This document shows, piece by piece, positions 34,890-36,286 of a stretch of 36,286 nt of DNA. The position numbers were made by a program, and so were the translations under genes. How positions within the stretch are numbered: position 1 is the stretch's first letter; each line of letters opens with the position of its first letter. The notes below the pieces were generated by a model. It was not told the origin of the DNA and made no database searches. It saw only the letters and a list, made by a program, of their open reading frames with translations. The stretch lies in assembly GCA_023249305.1 (NCBI GenBank), contig JAHFCU010000004.1, positions 74,399 to 110,684 on the forward strand, given 5' to 3'. This DNA comes from Gemmatimonadota bacterium. Lineage in GTDB: Bacteria > Gemmatimonadota > Gemmatimonadetes > Gemmatimonadales > Gemmatimonadaceae.

Positions 34890-34930
34890 GCTCGGCCGCA
34901 GCCGAAGGGGTTCACTCCGATACGCGCCGG

Positions 34931-34959
34931 TTGCCGTCGTGCGTCGCTCGGAACATACT
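34931..34959 (+). promoter_or_regulatory. Candidate promoter of the DUF5009 gene
   Basis: TTGCCG (34931-34936) and CATACT (34954-34959), each 4 of 6 to consensus, are 17 bases apart. This predicts a start near 34966, 35 bases before the ATG at 35001. Confidence 0.45.
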
Positions 34960-35000
34960 CTCGCAGGGTTGATTGCCATTCCTACTGGGAGTACGCACTG

Positions 35001-36286
35001 ATGCGACGGAATTCCTTGCGCTGGTCGGTGACCGCGGGACTCCTGGTGGGCCTGGCAGCCACCGACGGCTCGGCACAGGCATCACCACAATCGAATCCAC
35101 GAGTGCTCGCGGAGTGGCACATACTGGGACCGCTCTCGACGACGACGCGCCCGACTTACTACCGTGCGCAACTCGAAGTGGACTACCTGACTGGCGCTGG
35201 TGGCGAAGCTAACGCAGTCATCAATTTCGACGCTCCCGTCCAGTTCGAGGGCAGACAGTTCCGGTGGATCCCGCTTCGCTCCGATGACAGCGGCACAACG
35301 GACCTACGGGCGGTTCTTCCGGATGCGAGCGGCCCGGCGATGTTCTATGCCGCGGCTATCATTGAGGGCTCAGGTGGCGCGGCACTCCTGCGATTGTCTT
35401 CCGTGAGTTCCCAGCGCGTCTGGTTGAACGGCCGTCAGATTACCGACATCCTCAATCCGATCCGGGAAGAGGCGACGGATTCGGTCACGATTCCCGTGCA
35501 TTTCAATGCCGGCCGAAACCTGTTGCTGCTGAAAATCTCGCAGGGCGCGAAGCGACCCGCGAGATTCGGCGCCGTCGTACTGCCTGCGCAGACGTTCGGC
35601 CAAGTCGCGCTCGCCTGGCTGCCATTCCTCCTCCTCATCGGCCTGTGGACGGCTATCACGTTGGCGGCTGGTCGAATCCGCGCGGGCGCGCCCGATGGCT
35701 ACGCGCCCGGTCGCCTCGTGTCCATAGATGCGCTGCGCGGCTTCGACATGTTCTGGATCACGGGAGGCGGAGCGGTCATCATGACGCTCGCCGCAGAGGC
35801 AGGCAACTTCGGGTTGCTCGCACAACTCGATCACCAGACGTGGAATGGATTTCACTTCTGGGACCTGATCTTCCCGCTGTTCCTGTTCATCGTCGGCGCG
35901 TCCATTCCGTTCGCCTTCGCCTCGCGGCTCGACGCTGGAGTGTCCCGTCGTGCGCTGATTGCGCACATCGTGAAACGTTCGCTGGCCATCTTCGTGGTGG
36001 GGCTCTTCCTGGCCGGCGGACTGAAGCGGACGGCGATTGCGGACCTCAGGATTGCCGGCGTTCTGCAGCGTATCGCGATCGGCTACTTCAGCGCTTCGCT
36101 GCTGTACCTTCACCTGAGCATCAAGAAAATTGTGTGGCTCTCCGCCGCGATCTTGCTCGGGTACTGGGCAGTGATGGCACTCGTTCCCGTTCCGGGAGTC
36201 GGCGCGGGAGTCCTGCTTCCCGACCAGAATCTCGCGAACTGGCTCGACTTGCATTACCTCCCCGGCCACATGTATCAGGGCACGTG
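35001..36286 (+). CDS. DUF5009/HGSNAT-like membrane acyltransferase with N-terminal beta-sandwich (3' truncated)
   Basis: The frame is open from ATG 35001 to the window end (428 codons so far, no stop). GGGAG lies nine bases upstream. A signal peptide (to about residue 26, GSAQA) is followed by a roughly 165-residue beta-rich domain containing VWLNGRQI and NLLLLKIS, reminiscent of a galactose-binding-like fold. A transmembrane helix comes next (about 203-223). The acyltransferase core then begins with RLVSIDALRGFDMFW (238-252) and HQTWNGFHFWDLIFPLFLF (278-296), the heparan-alpha-glucosaminide N-acetyltransferase/DUF5009 signature. Relatives use acetyl-CoA inside the cell to acetylate sugars outside. 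The sugar here is unknown, and the fused exported domain may bind it. Confidence 0.85.
   Translation, partial: MRRNSLRWSVTAGLLVGLAATDGSAQASPQSNPRVLAEWHILGPLSTTTRPTYYRAQLEVDYLTGAGGEANAVINFDAPVQFEGRQFRWIPLRSDDSGTTDLRAVLPDASGPAMFYAAAIIEGSGGAALLRLSSVSSQRVWLNGRQITDILNPIREEATDSVTIPVHFNAGRNLLLLKISQGAKRPARFGAVVLPAQTFGQVALAWLPFLLLIGLWTAITLAAGRIRAGAPDGYAPGRLVSIDALRGFDMFWITGGGAVIMTLAAEAGNFGLLAQLDHQTWNGFHFWDLIFPLFLFIVGASIPFAFASRLDAGVSRRALIAHIVKRSLAIFVVGLFLAGGLKRTAIADLRIAGVLQRIAIGYFSASLLYLHLSIKKIVWLSAAILLGYWAVMALVPVPGVGAGVLLPDQNLANWLDLHYLPGHMYQGT

Overview
The window is dense, GC-rich bacterial chromosome. Several features fit Gemmatimonadota better than other phyla, though this is inference from gene content only and Myxococcota is the main alternative: a Ser/Thr kinase with a glycine-rich loop, membrane segments and a long periplasmic tail; a CBM9-like/DUF5916 outer-membrane protein; DUF5666 repeats; and many twin-arginine or lipoprotein signals. 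I see no tRNA, rRNA, CRISPR array, transposase or phage gene. No gene-free stretch exceeds about 240 bases.

Layout. Positions 1-13133 are almost entirely minus strand: a Tat-exported aldo/keto reductase, a three-repeat DUF5666 lipoprotein, a large receiver-receiver-PPDK_N hybrid, NADP-type glutamate dehydrogenase (gdhA), and a tightly overlapping 2-oxoacid (pyruvate):ferredoxin oxidoreductase operon. That operon reads Cys-rich small protein, gamma, a GltD-like flavoprotein fused to the delta ferredoxin, alpha, beta. An M28 metallopeptidase follows. From 13372 to 19036 the plus strand carries two Tat-type hydrolases, asparagine synthetase asnB and an SGNH-hydrolase lipoprotein. A SET-domain gene and a Ser/Thr kinase are on the minus strand (19116-23022). 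A long plus-strand run from 23200 to 30587 forms an apparent five-gene operon: CsgG-like lipoprotein, outer-membrane barrel candidate, propeller lipoprotein, CrtC/AttH-like protein, and a three-domain lipid-enzyme fusion. It is followed by a DUF5916 barrel, a tryptophanase/tyrosine phenol-lyase family enzyme and a truncated DUF5009 acyltransferase.

How the genes fit together. gdhA, the oxidoreductase operon, asnB and the beta-eliminating lyase suggest active amino-acid and 2-oxoacid metabolism linking glutamate, pyruvate, ammonia and reduced ferredoxin/NAD(P)H. The exported proteins point to a diderm envelope with peptide and polymer degradation in the periplasm.

The most striking signal is upstream of asnB. 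A promoter-like element is followed by a 28-codon ORF with three AAT asparagine codons, whereas all six Asn codons of asnB are AAC. Then comes a 15-base segment complementary at 13 of 15 positions to the 5' arm of a strong intrinsic terminator sitting just before the asnB ribosome-binding site. This is the architecture of ribosome-mediated transcription attenuation responding to Asn-tRNA charging. The second is the envelope operon 23200-30587, with an operator-like inverted repeat in its promoter and a methyltransferase-like/PAP2/Lgt-like fusion at its end.
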